From Sphingomonadales bacterium (lineage in GTDB: Bacteria > Pseudomonadota > Alphaproteobacteria > Sphingomonadales > Sphingomonadaceae), in assembly GCA_025360285.1 (NCBI GenBank), contig JANYCM010000065.1, positions 1 through 12,909 on the forward strand: a stretch of 12,909 nt of DNA. Reading direction: 5' to 3'. Each line of letters opens with the position of its first letter. Positions within the stretch are counted from its first letter, which is position 1. The notes under the pieces are model-generated. The model had not been told where the DNA came from. It saw nothing but the letters and a program-made list of their open reading frames with translations, and searched no databases. Of the stretch, positions 12,703 to 12,909 are shown in pieces. Position numbers and translations under genes: made by a program.

Positions 12703-12909
12703 TCAGTTCGGCGCCATGCCCATGCCGCGCAGGCGTTCCATGCCGGCCTTCAGTTCGGCAGGGGTGACAAAGCCGTCCTTGTCGGCATCGAGGAAATCAA
12801 AGCCGCGCTCGCGGCGGCCGCCGGCGAGCCATTCGGCCTTGTCCCATTTGCCGTCCTTGTTGGTGTCCATGGCGATCAGCTTGTCACGCATCGCATCGGC
12901 ATTTGCCGG
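12703..12909 (-). CDS. EF-hand protein, N-terminal part cut by window edge
   Basis: The frame is open through the window end, giving at least 68 residues. Two canonical calcium-binding loops are present: DTNKDGKWDKAE and DADKDGFVTPAE, each with Asp/Asn at loop positions 1, 3 and 5 and Glu at position 12, separated by a basic helix (GGRRERGFDFL). The protein ends shortly after, MERLRGMGMAPN. Bacterial EF-hand proteins of this kind are often exported, but the N-terminus that would show a signal peptide is outside the window. An internal ATG at 12891 is not taken as the start because the upstream codons (PANADA) stay open and in character. Confidence 0.82.
   Translation of the reverse strand, partial: PANADAMRDKLIAMDTNKDGKWDKAEWLAGGRRERGFDFLDADKDGFVTPAELKAGMERLRGMGMAPN

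Overview
This is a GC-rich chromosomal segment from an alphaproteobacterium, most likely a member of the Sphingomonadales. The signs are a PEP-CTERM protein of the PEPxxWAMLIxGFG type, an alphaproteobacterial LexA box (GTTC-N7-GTTC) at uvrA, UvrA with CPxS in its first zinc module, a short PdxH that begins MTDPF, and a LuxR-type regulator with a C-terminal membrane anchor. I saw no phage, IS element, CRISPR array, tRNA or rRNA. Every gene except one is on the minus strand.

Layout (minus strand unless stated). 1-569: diaminopimelate epimerase dapF, 3' part cut off by the window edge. 628-1458: PhzF-family isomerase/epimerase with the same fold as DapF, probably co-transcribed with it from a promoter in the AT-rich gap 1459-1634. 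1635-2543: FieF-type cation diffusion facilitator, overlapping by 4 bases (ATGA) the end of pdxH (2540-3115). 3218-4156: secreted PEP-CTERM protein behind a good sigma-54 (-24/-12) promoter. 4326-4628: YdcH/DUF465 protein. 4749-5579: HTH-like protein of unknown function with an Ala/Glu/Lys repeat tail. 5580-6007: gene-free stretch full of palindromes and repeats. 6008-8920: uvrA under a perfect LexA box. 9080-9487: small multi-pass membrane protein. 9557-9958: Ala-rich helical protein. 10035-10811: membrane-anchored LuxR-type regulator. 11062-12609, plus strand: acyl-CoA carboxylase carboxyltransferase. 12703-12909: EF-hand protein, 5' part cut off by the window edge.

Most genes are housekeeping (lysine/peptidoglycan precursor synthesis, vitamin B6 salvage, metal efflux, nucleotide excision repair, acyl-CoA metabolism). 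The less ordinary content is in control signals and repeats: the sigma-54 promoter of the PEP-CTERM gene, the SOS box that argues for a shorter UvrA, a perfect 20-bp palindrome between two diverged direct repeats downstream of uvrA, a CCTCCCGC/GCGGGAGG palindrome forming part of the uvrA coding tail, and a run of three poorly characterised genes (membrane LuxR, Ala-rich protein, membrane protein) that may work together.

Many intergenic gaps hold strong GC-rich hairpins without a T-tract. They fit REP-like elements or non-canonical terminators. All functional calls rest on reading the sequence and remembered family features; no database search was run.
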